64,000 bases of DNA, taken from NCBI GenBank assembly GCA_900239685.1, contig OENT01000385.1:60393-124392 (forward strand). Direction: 5' to 3'. The position numbers were made by a program, and so were the translations under genes. Below are positions 24,627 to 37,621 of this stretch, one piece after another. Under the pieces are notes generated by a model. That model did not search any database and had not been told where the DNA came from. It saw only the letters and a program-made list of their open reading frames with translations. The stretch comes from Rotaria macrura. Taxonomy: Eukaryota; Rotifera; Eurotatoria; Philodinida; Philodinidae. The first letter of the stretch is position 1, and every line of letters starts with the position of its first letter.

Positions 24627-27600
24627 GATTCTTAAACCAGAAGATTACTTCATGTATATGCTTTTAGACATATTCGCTGCAGGCGATCAAATCCTCCTGG
24701 AATGAATACAATAAAAATTATTAAAAATTAATATTCGCTAGAAATTTAGACTTGATAAGTCAAGATATATAATGATATGATTAATATTGAAAAGGTATTA
24801 ATCGAAAATTCTAGAAACAGATTATTTCTGACATATACACTGAAAACAACTGAGATCAAACGGGTCCCTTGTTACTGATTTGTTTCAAGACTTGATCAGT
24901 GCAGATACGATTAGCAGTAAAAAGACGAACCCAACATAAGTAACAAGTAAAGAAAAATTAGATATAATCCGTGATTATAATACAAGAGAAAGACGTAATC
25001 AATAGATTCACACATACATGTGACCGATGTCTTGCCAAAAAGATCATGCAGAATGATGACAAGGGCAATCCATTACAATTTCGTTTTGATGCTGATGTTA
25101 GAATTTGTGAATCGTAATCCGTATGAGCTGTCAATCAAGCAGAATGAATGATTCATGAGATTAGATTTTAACATAACTTTAATACATGATTATCGAACTG
25201 TGAATTTCGTGGCATAGCCTTTGCAGTTTTTGTTCTATACTCTATTTAAATGCTTGAACATTATTTGAATAGTACATAGACATGATACTAGAACAACTGT
25301 ACGCGATCTAACTTTATAATTTATGTCTCTTATCTTTTCTGTGACGCCAAAGTTATCGACACATACTTAATTTGCTAAACCAGGGATTACTTATTCAATG
25401 TTAACCATCATAGTGATAAAAACGATAAAAGACTATCCATTTCTACATAGATTGTGAAAACGAGAATCTAAATATAAACACAATTATTTTGCAATACAAG
25501 AAAACTAATCAACTGGAAAAACAAGTCTATTGTTACTTCTAGAAAAGCTCAAATTTAAAAAGTATAATCAGCAGCGAATTTCTTACATGCCAAACGATGA
25601 TATCTCAACAGTTGTGTTCAAATTATTTTGAAACATGGAAAGGCAAGACAATCATAGTGTGCAGACGAATCGAAAGAGACTCTTGCACATTCTAATATAT
25701 TCAATACCTTTTTAAACACAGTTGCATAGAGTACTGAAAAATTTAGAAATTTCTGTTCAATGAAAACGAAGAAATCGAGTCTAAGATTGTACAATCTCGT
25801 TGATAATACGAACATCTAAGTTGTCGTCGCTAATGATGGCCAGAATTCCATTTTAAACTTGATGAGATATCCTAATTGTTTTCGAAGAAATCTATTTATT
25901 CTTTCGGCACTAATGTAAAAAAATCAAAGATTATCAGTCGACGTCACCATAGTCCTGCAAATAACCAGTGTCTAGAAAAGTTTGACAATAATCATCAGTA
26001 TTAATGCATTTTCTTCTTATAAAAGCCTAAACAATCTGCCTGTAACTAATCTTTTTTAAATTTCAAGATGATTTGAATCCCACGAAGTCTATATTTGAAG
26101 TCGAAGCCAATATATGATCTGCTCGATCAAGAAACATTCCATTGCAACCTATCATGTTTTATTTTTGTTTCTATATATGTAATTAGTTTTTGGTATAGAC
26201 GCCTGAGGCATGTTAAGTACGATGAGCACTGCACTAGTGTTTTGTTAACCGCTGGCTGAACCGATGAAGTGGATAAATTTCAACCGTTTAACGTTCTAAA
26301 TTAAACTATAGGGGAAATCACTTCTAACAAGCACTGTGACCCGAATCGATCAGATGTTGAATTGTGATTAATGAGCGATACCACTGTCATACTGTTTTCT
26401 GTATAGTTTAGAAGACTGGTCTACTCTCTTGCAAGTCAAGTTTTCGGCAGTGTTTTTCTTTCTTTTCATTTGAATATCTCCCGGTGTTATTAAAATTTAA
26501 AAAACGAAAATCCTTGAAATTAATAGAACAATCAACGCCTTATGCTGAGTTACTACAGTGTGCAACGCATGTGATCTGATTAGAATCGATCTTTTATGCA
26601 ATGAGAAGACATGAATGTAAACGTAGATGTACTACGTGGTAGAAAACTCGAAACTCGTAAAGTGTAATCAATCATTATGCGCTATCATAATTAAAATAAA
26701 TTCAAAGTACCTACCACAACTAGTTTTTGCGGGAAATACATTACATAAACGTACATGTCAACATACTATCTATGTTTTGTGAAAAACTCGATGATAGATA
26801 TTTTGTTCAAAGTAGACTAAAAACATTACCTAAAAAATTGGGAAGCTGAACAATATTTGACAAGTTCTTCTCATGACTCACGATCGAATTCGTATCAATT
26901 GACACATCATAAGATAAATATTCTCAATATACATACTTTACGTTACCAATGTGAAGTTGTTGTAACCTATTTTATAACAGTCTTTTTCGTTCAACCGATG
27001 GCTAACGGAATACATACGAATTTAATTTTGTGAAACACGATTTGAGAGGAGTAGTGTAGTATATAGGGTAGAAATTTGCAGCCCCTCGTCCCCCTATAGA
27101 TCATGATAGACAGAGTTCAGAGGTCTATCAGAGAGCAATTATAAATAACGTCTAGTTGGAATTCATTAGGATTATCTCCTTGTTAACGTTCTAAACAGTA
27201 AATTAAGACAATTAGCAAATACAGGTGCATCTTGTTTCAAATTTTAATCCGACTGAGATTGTGCCGCAAATGTTTTGTTGCGAAGAACACGCCAAGATGC
27301 AAGGCATCACAGAGCCCTTTTTTTAAGTTACAATTTTTATTATTATGCAAGGTAACATCATTAGAAATCCCCTTCTCCATTTTTCAGAGTTTTTTAGTCA
27401 TTGAAATTGTGATTTCTTCTTTCCGCTTAAAAATAAGAATTTAGAAAAGAATTGCGATGCCCTGAACCCCGACACACTCTTTCAAACAAAATGAATTACA
27501 TATATGACATATAGCAGGACCGGGAAATTCGGGTCACCAAATGAGCTATTTTTGATCTTTGTGCGATCAATATCTCCCACAAACATCATGATAGTGGGCT

Positions 27601-28393
27601 GCGAATTTTGTAATAGCTACTTCACTAGAGGTCCTACATTTTCTGCAAAGTGCATTTCATCTGTACATATTTTATTTGATGTCAGTTTTTGAGTGGGAAC
27701 GCTTCAGGTTCCTCAAATATGATATGCAGAATATAAATATAGAGGAAACTAAAAGTAAGCAATCAGCAGGCTCATTTCAGTGATTTTTTCATCAGTCGAT
27801 AGTTTGATCTCATTAATGGATAACACAGAATAGGCCATAGTCCTTAGAGAAGCAGCCTACTGTTGGTCTTTGGTGGAGATCTATTTAAAATGGAATAATG
27901 TCTCTCTTATGTTCTACATTGATTATTGAAAACATTCAAGTTTTTTTTCGGGTATTCTTTTAACTTTTTTGGTGTCCTATATGATTTGATTTGATCACTT
28001 TGTCGTCCCTGATATGTAATCAGAACTAATCACATATGGTGTAATTAGAGCATCATTGATATTAACTGAAAATAGTGAAATAGTTTAAATGATCGCCTTG
28101 GTAGACACAAATGCCAAGAAGTACAGTCTGGATAAAACTTCATATATTTATACTGATTATTTTCTACTGCAAAATTCTTGTGTAGGAATTTTGTCGTCCC
28201 ATTCTCAAGGAGTGAGTGTAGATTTTATATCGCGCTTTCTATCATTATTTCCAAAAAAGAATAATTTTGATACCATGTAACTTCCGGGCTCTTCATAGGA
28301 AAGAACGATGCGCAAAATTAGCAACCCAATTTTTAGTCATAGTTCAATTTTCTAAGAAACACCTAACAAAACTATCTATTACAACGAATACAG
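24627..28393. other. Spacer between jelly-roll exon and cathepsin B exons; nothing recognised
   Basis: I searched this 3.8 kb stretch for a signal peptide, a membrane helix or a cathepsin propeptide belonging to the downstream protease and found none. Open frames at 27232, 27504 and 28089 have no recognisable domain. If the protease exons are spliced to the upstream anchor exons, this is intron. Confidence 0.45.
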
Positions 28394-28558
28394 CGATGAC
28401 AACAGTGACGACAACTAAAACAACAAAGGCTACAACAACATCTACAACGACGACAACCACCACAATAATGACCACAACGACGTCAACATCAACGACGACA
28501 GCAACAACTGCTACAACAGCAACAACAACAAGTGCAACGATAGTAACAACCACTACAG
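28394..28558 (+). repeat. Thr-rich stalk exon upstream of cathepsin B
   Basis: A run of ACA/ACG/ACC codons with some Ser, Lys and Ala, ending in a clean donor (CAG/GTAAGA), phase 1 out. Its in-phase is also 1 if the CAG acceptor is used, the same as the stalk exons at 21949 and 23895. Confidence 0.85.
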
Positions 28559-30209
28559 GTAAGACCATCGGAGAGAAATAACTTACGAAAAATATTTTTC
28601 GAGATAAAAATGAGAATCAATATAAAACCGAAATTATTATGTCTATCAACGAGGTTACATTTTTTCTATTAGATTTCAATCGAATGTTTTTCATTTAATA
28701 GACATTAATGTTGCATCAATCTGAAATGAAAACTTCTCTATTTTGAAGAACAGAAAGATTTCTATCTATAGCCAACTTTCTATTTCTCTATGAGCCCAGC
28801 AATTTGTTAATTACTGAAAAGAAAATTCTTGGGTGATCAGCAAGATGAAACTATTTCTCTTGAGTTATAAGCCCAGCGTTCGATAGAGATGATTGGCACA
28901 ATACAATACATATAGTTATGGATTATAAAAGCTGATATCTAATAGAACACAAAGTAAACCTTAGTAGATAAGTGTTCATTCGATCAGTGTTAAGATCATA
29001 TGACATTCTGTGACCGCAAGTATTTCATTTTCTTCATTAGATTGACTTTGATAAATAGCACGTCAACTATTCATTTGTTTGTTTGGTGTAATAGGTAATT
29101 CACCTGAACTACTTGAACATCAAGTGCCAAATGATTTGCCAGAAAATTTCGATGCACGTAATCAATGGCCGGATTGTCCAACACTTAAAGAAGTACGAGA
29201 TCAAGGCAGGTCTGTTTATATGAACAACTATTTATGAAAAGTTAAACAAACCAAGAAAAACACCTCGAATCTTCTTGTCTCGTTTTTAGCTGTGGTAGTT
29301 GCTGGGCTTTTGGTGCTGTTGAAGCTATGTCGGATCGTATTTGTATCGCTTCGAATGGTACTCAAAATGCGCATTTCTCAGCCGAAGATCTCGTTTGTAT
29401 GTAACATAACAAATACTTGTGAATAGATATCTTTCATGTCAATCGTGTTTATTTTCAATTTAGCATGCTGTAAACTGTGTGGTTTTGGTTGTAACGGTGG
29501 TTTTCCAGAAGGTGCTTGGTCATACTTTAAAAAGGCAGGATTGGTATCTGGTGGTAATTACAATTCAGATGAAGGTTGTCGACCATATACGATGATTTCA
29601 GCATGTGATCATCAGTGAGTTTCGATGTCTTTTCCTTCTAGTGTTAACAAGACTTTACCACCTGTAAGTCATCATAAGTTCTGATGTTTTGTAGAGTTAC
29701 TCTTCTTTTCGTATGAATATAGTGCCAAAGTGAAGGAAAGACACCTAGTTGCACGAAAACGTGTATCGACAATTATACGATTCCATACGTTCAAGATAAG
29801 CATCATGGGGATAGTGTTTATTCCATTCGATCAGATGAACAACAAATTCAAACAGAAATCTACAAGAACGGACCAGTAGAAGGTGCTTTTACTGTCTATG
29901 CAGATTTTCTTTTATATAGCTCAGGCGTCTATCAACGCACATCGGGATCGAGTCTCGGAGGTCATGGTATGTATTTATTTATTTTTATACAACATTATGT
30001 CATGTTGACTATTTTTCTTTATTACAGCCATCAAAATTCTCGGTTGGGGTGTAGAAAACTCGGTACCCTACTGGCTTGTTGCTAACTGTAAGAGAATCGT
30101 TTTTTTCCTTCAAACTGCAATTAACCTACGAAATCCGTATTTTTAGCATGGAATCAAGATTGGGGTGATAATGGTTTCTTTAAAATCCTTCGTGGTAAAG
30201 ATGAATGTG
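28394..30209 (+). CDS. Cathepsin B-type cysteine protease joined to a Thr-rich stalk exon (5' and 3' ends unresolved)
   Basis: Papain-family (C1A) cathepsin B. Exons: 28394-28558 (Thr/Ser stalk), 29095-29209, 29290-29396, 29464-29614, a 22-base microexon 29642-29663, 29723-29966, 30028-30087 and 30147-30209, all in phase. The catalytic Cys is in [16 protein letters not shown], the His in [11 protein letters not shown] and the Asn in [14 protein letters not shown]. The occluding loop is present, with its paired His residues (CDHHVNKTLPPC), so the carboxydipeptidase function of cathepsin B is expected. The usual propeptide is absent: the stalk exon joins directly to sequence just before the mature N-terminus ([13 protein letters not shown]). 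After GKDECG the normal C-terminal 15-20 residues (IES.VVAGIP) were not found; a candidate terminal exon at 30423-30448 would end the protein in about 8 unrelated residues. An N in the assembly lies at the last donor. The stalk exon acceptor (CAG at 28391-28393) is weak. Confidence 0.82.
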
Positions 30210-33200
30210 GTATNTTTTTTTTTCTTCTTTTCCTTTTACACAAAACTCTCGAGACGATTAGATCCACTAGAAAATCTCTACAAAATTTTCTGAATATCAC
30301 AATTCATCATTGTGAAATCTATGCATACATATTTATATAAATATATTCCAAGTTATTCTCTCTCCTAAAAATGTTCTGTACTTTTCTTCTTTCTGAATTA
30401 TATTTTCAATATCTTACTTTAGCTTTATGTTTGGAGTTACAGTTGTGAAAATTCTGCTTGTAAAACATTATTCACAATTCGGTAGCACAAAGGAAAGAAA
30501 ATCTTAAAGATAATATAATTTTGCTTTTGTGTACATCTTCTAAGATTAAGCTGAAAAATCGATTTCATCACCCAATGTAAACAAAAAGATATCGATCAGT
30601 AGAAATTCTTGGCATAATGGCTGAACTATAATGATTATTGAATTCGACAATACACAAATATAGTTGATTTGATAGAAAAACAATACATACGTTGTTCGAA
30701 TGAGTTGCACAGATTAATGTAAAAACCCTCAATTTCAAAATAGATCGATTCAGACAAGATCAATCTTGAAAAGTTTTACTCGATAGTTTAACACTGTCAT
30801 TTAGAAGTTATGACTTCAATAAGTTCGATGTAGCACTATTCTACTTGACCACGCTTATGGGAGTATCTAAATAAGTAAGAATGTTAATTTTAAATGAATT
30901 CCATTGATGTAGAGAAATCTCATGGGATGCGTAAACGAAACAGACTGTACACTAAATAGACGTGTGTCAAACAGAAATAGTTTAGATTTCGTGACTTGGT
31001 TCTGATAAGTTCCAACTTAATTTCATTCGATCAGCTCTTCACATAACTAGGCTCTGACTACGATGTCACATCATTTCAATCCTTTCTTGATTCTTGAATA
31101 GTTTTGTTAGCACAACACGAGCAGATGTCTATGAGCGTAGAGGAATGCTAGACAGATACTTGGCACCCACGCTATGCCATTGACTAAGGTGCCGTAAGCT
31201 TCGTCACAACATTTTATTCCAATATGTTTGTGTGGCATTGTTAATGTGTTATAATCCGTTAGTCTAATATTGATTGACTGTTTTGCACTGCATGAAATGC
31301 TGCAAAGGGCTCATTCAGTTGTATATGCTAAACTGGGGCATTTCTGTAGCACTCTGTTTCTAGAACATGTCTTCATCGTTTATATAGCTCAGAAAATCCA
31401 AACTAGATCAATTTTTGATTGTGACACGTTTCCATTGAAGAGGTCTCTTCTACATCAGATGAATTTGAGAGACTGAAACTTAACAATGGCTGTCAATCAT
31501 TCAAATCAAATATGGAAAATTGGATACTCATATATGTACGCACAGATAAAATGTGACATTTACAGATAAAAATATAGGAACCACGTGCTCAGGATTGGCG
31601 ACATATTTTTCGCAGCATCATGTTGTGGCATTGGTAAATATAATATATTTGCAAAGAGGATCTCATCTCACACAGCACATCATCCTCAGTCGAGTTATCA
31701 AGGGCGGAACATCCTGCAAATTTCATTTTAATCTACTGCCGAAAAAAGTGCCGAATCAACATTTCCAGGTTCCAGTCCGGGTCCAAGTCCCTTTGCTAAT
31801 CATGTTTCTTTTGTGCCCTGGCATTCAAAAACATTAGAGAATACATTGCTTTCAAATATATAACTGATTTCTCAATGTTATTAATTTTCCTTTTCTTTAC
31901 TCAGCAAGAAATAAATATACCATTGACTTTCTTTGGTTTTGATCACGATATCTATAAAAATTTTCTTTTGAGATGCGTTCCCAGTGATCGACGTTAGCCG
32001 GTTAATCGCATCTCCAGTGCTAACTTATACCGGTGGATATTGTCACCAACGTATATTGCAGTAATTTTACTCATGATCGGCGGGTGATATTGGTCATAGT
32101 CAAGGGTTAGCCTGCAGTCAAAGAACAAGAGAGCACAACTATACTGCTTAATTGTAAATGTTGTCGGGGATGAAATATTTCGATATAGTGTTAGTACATG
32201 AATAAGGTTTTAATCATGTGAAAAATGTACTTAGAAGCGTATAGCTACTGGACCATCATATGCTTGATGAGTTGTGAAAATCGATGACGAGAGACCCAAT
32301 AATTCTTTCTGCAAACCCCTTTAACGCATCCATACACACAATGTGAGCCCGACTGCCAAGACTCCAACTCGAATCCACCTGCGTTTTTCAAAATCGTGAA
32401 CAAGGTGATTTAAAATTGGGGTTCTGCTCTGAAATAATTTGCGAAAACATATTTGAGTACGTCAAAGTTCGACTAAGTCGTGTTTGGATCGCGGTTCGCG
32501 TTAGAAATTTTTTTTAGGCTGTACCTACCGGGCCACTTTTTGATGGCTGGCCCAGTTTAGAATAGCATTATTAAAACTATATTTCTTTAGAAAAAACATT
32601 TCTACACTATCAAACTGCACAAACACTAGGGTAATTTATAAGAATGCCGTAAAAATTTCATTGTCACAGTAATCATAGGTTGAGTAAACTCAGGCAATCT
32701 TAATGTCTTGAAAAGAACACGAGAGTCAAGCTAAATTGCATATTAAGCCGAAATACTAATGTATATTCGTATAGATGCTCGAACTTCTTGAAGATTGTGA
32801 TTGAATAACAAAAGCTGCCACAAGAATATAACCCGCTGATCAATTTCGCACAGTGAGATCCTTTAACACTTTTAAGAGAGAATGCAAGAGAAAGTCGAGC
32901 AACCCTCTGATAGGTCATAACATGATTTTTTGTAACACCCCCTTTCTTATATTTCATTCGATGATAACTCTATGATTGAAATGTTTAGTAACACTTGAAT
33001 AATATTTCAATTTTTCTTGAACTCTGATTCATCATGAATAAATGGTAACATGTTCTACTGAGAACATGTATTTTTTCAACGAAACAATTGTTTTTATTGA
33101 TTTCATCCATAATCGATTCAATCGAGTTTCTCTTGTCAAGCTCCTCGTTCGGAAAAGCGTTTCTTTAGTCTTGTTCAAATAGAAGGAGAAGACCGATGTC

Positions 33201-33514
33201 TAGAAGTAGAACTATCTAGTTAAGGTAACCGTTTGATTTCATCAACAATATTCTCAACACGTCTCAATCTATCATGAACTTTATGGTGAAAACGAGTTAA
33301 TGATCGTTAAAAAGAAATTCGATTAACCTACGAGATGAGAAAAGTTATCATTGTCAATAACAACCAGAAAGAAACAAGTGTCGAAGCTTTTTTTGCCATT
33401 GCTTCAAAGATTCGGTTCTACAAAAACTAAATCTTCCATTCGACTATGATTTATTTAATAATCATATACTAACTGATTAAAATCTTGAAATCTAGTTCTT
33501 TTCTTCTTGTTTAA
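30210..33514. other. Spacer after cathepsin B exons
   Basis: One good-looking 3' splice site (pyrimidine-rich run ending CTTTAG) lies at 30422, followed by 8 codons and a stop. Otherwise no coding sequence is recognised. The ambiguous base at 30214 in a T run shows that the assembly is uncertain exactly at the last exon border. Confidence 0.45.
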
Positions 33515-33550
33515 GTTCATGGATTCTCTCAAGTACACAAGAGTAATTTA

Positions 33551-34048
33551 ATGTTTCTCATACAGCATCTTTTATTAATTCTTCTCCAGATCGTTACCGT
33601 ATTTATATTCAATGACAACGATCTATTGTCTACTTTCAGAATCACTGAAGAAGAAGATTCATGGTTTTTATTTAGGCATCGCCCGAGGATAACATATCAT
33701 CTTTTTGAATGTGCGACTAGAGATCTTCATAACAGAGTTCTCCTCACTATTTTGGAAGAGAAATTTCAAAAGAGCCTAGTCAAGCGACTTAGCAATATGC
33801 AACAACACAAACAAGAACTAATTGCTTGTTATGTAATAAATAAAACTACCGTCAACAAAACACGTCACCACTATATGAAAAAATCCTGTATTTAATCTCT
33901 TCCGAGAAGGCGACCTAGCACTCAACTGATCAATTTCTACCAAGACTCCCTCACTTTCTTTGACAAACTACTGCAATTCGTTAGTCAAGAACCATCCAAT
34001 AAACGAACCCAATCTGATGAAGCAATGCTGTGTTTAATCTTCTCCTAA
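33551..34048 (+). pseudogene. Broken open reading frame, unrecognised
   Basis: From ATG 33551 the frame is open for 114 codons, is interrupted by one TAA at 33893-33895, and continues open in the same frame for 50 more codons to TAA 34046-34048. The translation begins with a hydrophobic segment (QHLLLILLQIVTVFIF), then turns charged and protein-like (ILEEKFQKSLVKRLSNMQ). After the stop it contains NFYQDSLTFFDKLLQFVSQE. Such length is unusual in DNA this AT-rich. It could be a gene relic with one nonsense change, a fragment of a mobile element, or chance. No family is recognised. Confidence 0.3.
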
Positions 34049-36297
34049 TGTATTTTTCTGTATCTTCTAACTGCAACTCTTTTCTGATACTTCAAAGTTA
34101 GAGTTTTATAAATCTATAATGCGTACTAGAAAACTTATATGAATCTTAAGTGATCAGGACTTATCAGATTAATCCAGTCAAATAAAGCTATTTATATATA
34201 CATATATATTTATTCTTCTCCATCGATTCTCTTGCTACAGAGCACGCGATTGTTCATACGAATATCAAAGGCATTCATGAAAACCACCAAACCGTATTCT
34301 AGTCTACTAGTAAATGAGCTGTAATCCTTTATGATAGCATCTGGTAAAATGAGAACTGAAAATATCAATTCTAACCAAATTCATCATACGCATGACATTT
34401 ATGTAACCATGTCATACTATCGTTTAATAATTTACTATTATGCGAACGTTAGTTATAAATAAGTTCAAAGAGATGTATTCTTCATGAAGCCGACTAATTC
34501 ATATAAGATTATGAAATGATTAGGGGCACATGTCATTTCTGTTCATTGTCGTTCTTCTGCTACGTGAAAGTTTTCGTTATGCATTCAATCCATGATGATA
34601 TTCATCAAATAGAAGTAGATAAACCAATCAAATGTATCACACGACATGATTATATATGATATAGAAAACAGACGTTTAATTATCGAACAAGAAAATGCAG
34701 TGACTCATGTAACTATCAACATCAGTTTGAATTGCACAAAAATTTTCATGATTTATTATACAAGATGCATATCGAAATCTAAACATAAACGACTATCATA
34801 CTGATAATTTGTTGAATCTTTTTGAATGAAAAGTCAACAAAGTACTACGAGAAGAACCGAATATTTTAGTTGTTCTGTGTTGTGTTCAAGTCGAAATAAT
34901 GAAAAACGATTTAGTCGAGAAATGCGACAAGATTCGATAATCTGATATTAGTTATTTTTTTATGGGTACGAATGCGAATGACTTTTTTTTTATACGATGA
35001 CAATTCTGTCTATTCGATTTTATTGATAGAATCATTTGATTGTTCTCTAGATCGGAAATTTATTCGTGTACCAATATTATTAGTTTAGTCATTGTATTAG
35101 AACGATTTCGAATACGTCAGAGAACATTTATTCAACTGTAAAGTAAATATAATATCAAAAGAAAATCTCTAGAAATTATTCTATCGATAAATTTCACTGA
35201 TTTGCTATCGATTTAAAGTATACAATTCTCGATCTATTCATTTCAATAATCAAACAGATATCTGTAATACGAAATTGTACCTAACAAGATCTACAATTAA
35301 CTATATTTTTTAGAACAAAACTATCATACTCATTCAAATGTCCTCGGAACAGTACTCTAATATGACGAGAGATGAGATGTTCTCTTCCGTCTGTCTTTCT
35401 AAAGATTATTTCTTTTGTTGAGATATACTATCGAGTGATGAAAAGTACAATCTTAGGTAACTATAAAATATTAATTTCCGAATAGATACGTATGAATACA
35501 TTAAGTTTAAAATTCTGTCTCTTATGAATTAATTAGTAAGCATTGCGATTCGATATAGATTCACGTTTAAATAAAGGTTCTGTCTATATTTGGATGGAAA
35601 CATAACCTTCATATTTGATTTGTTAAATCTCACGCACAAAAATTATTTATCATTGAATTCATGTAAAAAAAAAAAATTTTAACAACGATGAATATTAATT
35701 TATTCGATATAACTGGTTCAATACGTTGCATTGAATACGATGTAGATGTGATTCAACTTATAATAATAATGAGTGAAGAGAAACAATTGACAATCGCAAT
35801 CTTCTCATTTGCATTGTCTATCAAATGGAAATATACAAAACGAACACAAGAGATAATCATTGTTATACATGTTAATCTTTGTGTTCTTTACTTCGAACGT
35901 AATATATGCTTACGTTTGTTGATTTCTTGAGTAATAATCCACATGACATACTCTAGACTACAAGTACGATCATGTTTAAAACTCAATCATGAATATTCAT
36001 TGAATCAACTATCTGTTCAATAAAATCATATAGACACACATGTTTTGACCTTCGAAATGAATATTGATCTCGTGTAAAATTTCATTCAGTAACAGAAATC
36101 ATCTGTTAAACATATTATTCTAGTTAGTAAACAATGAAAAATTTTCGAACTTCTTCCACGTCAATGTCGAATACTACTGATTATTTCTCACACATGTGGC
36201 AAAAAATTAAATTTGAATTCAAAGCCTTTCAATGTCAAAATACATATGGATTGAACGAGTAGAGAAACGAACCTGATTCTAGTACATGGTCTTGTTC
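34049..36297. other. Spacer without recognised genes
   Basis: AT-rich. A single 80-codon frame at 35688-35930 is rich in Ile and Leu and has no recognisable motif or splice context. Confidence 0.5.
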
Positions 36298-36303
36298 TTT
36301 ATT
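36298..36303 (-). promoter_or_regulatory. Polyadenylation signal AATAAA of TOM7
   Basis: AATAAA on the minus strand lies about 65 bases after the TOM7 stop codon. Confidence 0.55.
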
Positions 36304-36367
36304 TGGATTCTAGTTTTCTACTACAAAAATCAATAACAATTAGAAAAACATGATGTTTTTGTTTTGT

Positions 36368-36574
36368 TTAACCAACAGGTAACAAATTGATCCATGAAAA
36401 GTCAGGTGTGCCGGGATCCGGTCCAAGTTTAAAGCCCAAATAAATAACAAATGGCACAAAACCATAATAAATGGCATAGGGAGTATAGCCGAGCACTGAC
36501 TGTAGACGACGTTTTATATTATCCGTTGTCTTTTTTCCCGTTCGAGACGATGCATTCGATGATATCGACAACAT
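36368..36574 (-). CDS. TOMM7: Mitochondrial import receptor subunit TOM7
   Basis: TOM7 is the small tail-anchored subunit of the outer-membrane TOM complex, which modulates assembly of the translocase. The single exon encodes 68 residues; most animal TOM7 proteins have about 55, the excess being a Ser-rich N-terminal extension (MLSISSNASSRTGKK). The conserved core is unmistakable: IKRRLQSVLGYTPYAIYYGF, then FVPFVIYLGFKLGPDPGTP, which holds the membrane helix and the invariant GFK..G.DPG.P segment. The gene stands alone between long spacers. A TTTATAG 3' splice-like site lies 15 bases before the ATG, so a 5' untranslated intron or trans-splice site is possible. Confidence 0.93.
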   Translation of the reverse strand: MLSISSNASSRTGKKTTDNIKRRLQSVLGYTPYAIYYGFVPFVIYLGFKLGPDPGTPDFSWINLLPVG

Positions 36575-36603
36575 TGGTTTTCTTTTTATCTATAAAGTAA
36601 AAT

Positions 36604-37621
36604 CGTCTTTCGCATACTGTGCACATTCAAATTTTATTTTCTAAATTTTAGATTTTTCATTGATTATCTATTGCTCTACATGTCAAACTACTTGGTTAGT
36701 TCCATTCAGTTGTATGTAAATCAATTGAACTGAAAATTTTTCGAGTATCAATCACATGGAGAAAAAAAATGCCGACTACGAATTTTTCTGTGAGATAGTT
36801 TCTTTTCTAACAGACATGTTACACTCGTCTACTTTCACATAATCAAGGGATAATACATCCGTAGACAAAAATTTTATATGAATACTTATTTTGATGATTT
36901 AAGGACGCTCCCTATCGTCCCTCAGAAAAATTAATTTCGTTCTCATTCATAGATTTGAGCGAAGTGTCTACTATTAAATAAATGCACTAGAGATAATTGA
37001 ATTAACATTGAAATCTAAGAGCATTGCATAAGCTTTTTCTTCAGAACCCTCACAAAAAAAGAAAGCAAGATTGTTTTTGTGATATTCAAAGCTTTTCAAA
37101 TTTCTCTGTTAGGACTTGTCATTGATAGATACCTTTACATGTGTTCATGTGAATCATTCTAATCGGTAATATACGATAAATAAGTAGAAAATTATTTTAT
37201 ATCAGTTTATTGAGAGCGTCTATTAAATTATGGTAGTTTCTTCTAAAAATATGACCGTTACGCAGGAAAATTGAAATAAGTTTTGTTGAGTTCGGATATA
37301 TATTTTTTTGATTTTAAAAGTCTAGATGAGAGCTAACTTTTGATCGGACATGAGTTTCGATGATTGATTCCTTGATCGAGAGAAGTCCGATTTACGACTT
37401 TTCTTAGGCCTGTTTTGCCTACTGAAATGTTTATTAAAAAAAAAATGAATAGAAACGAATTTCACAATTCTATCCGATGCAACTCATAGTCATTTTACCG
37501 CAAGCATTTATCACTAGAACCATTCACTCCTGAAAGTTTCAGGCGGACGGGATGGGGTCTTCTTAAATGAAGCAAATAAAAAAACTAATAAACTATCATT
37601 CTTTTTTGGATTCTCTTGATT
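36604..37621. other. Spacer between TOM7 and the CPEB 3' region
   Basis: AT-rich upstream region of TOM7 (minus strand). No gene is recognised. Confidence 0.5.

Noticed and set aside
28344..28568. Poly-valine open frame on the minus strand
   Set aside because: It is a shadow of the Thr-rich exon upstream of cathepsin B.
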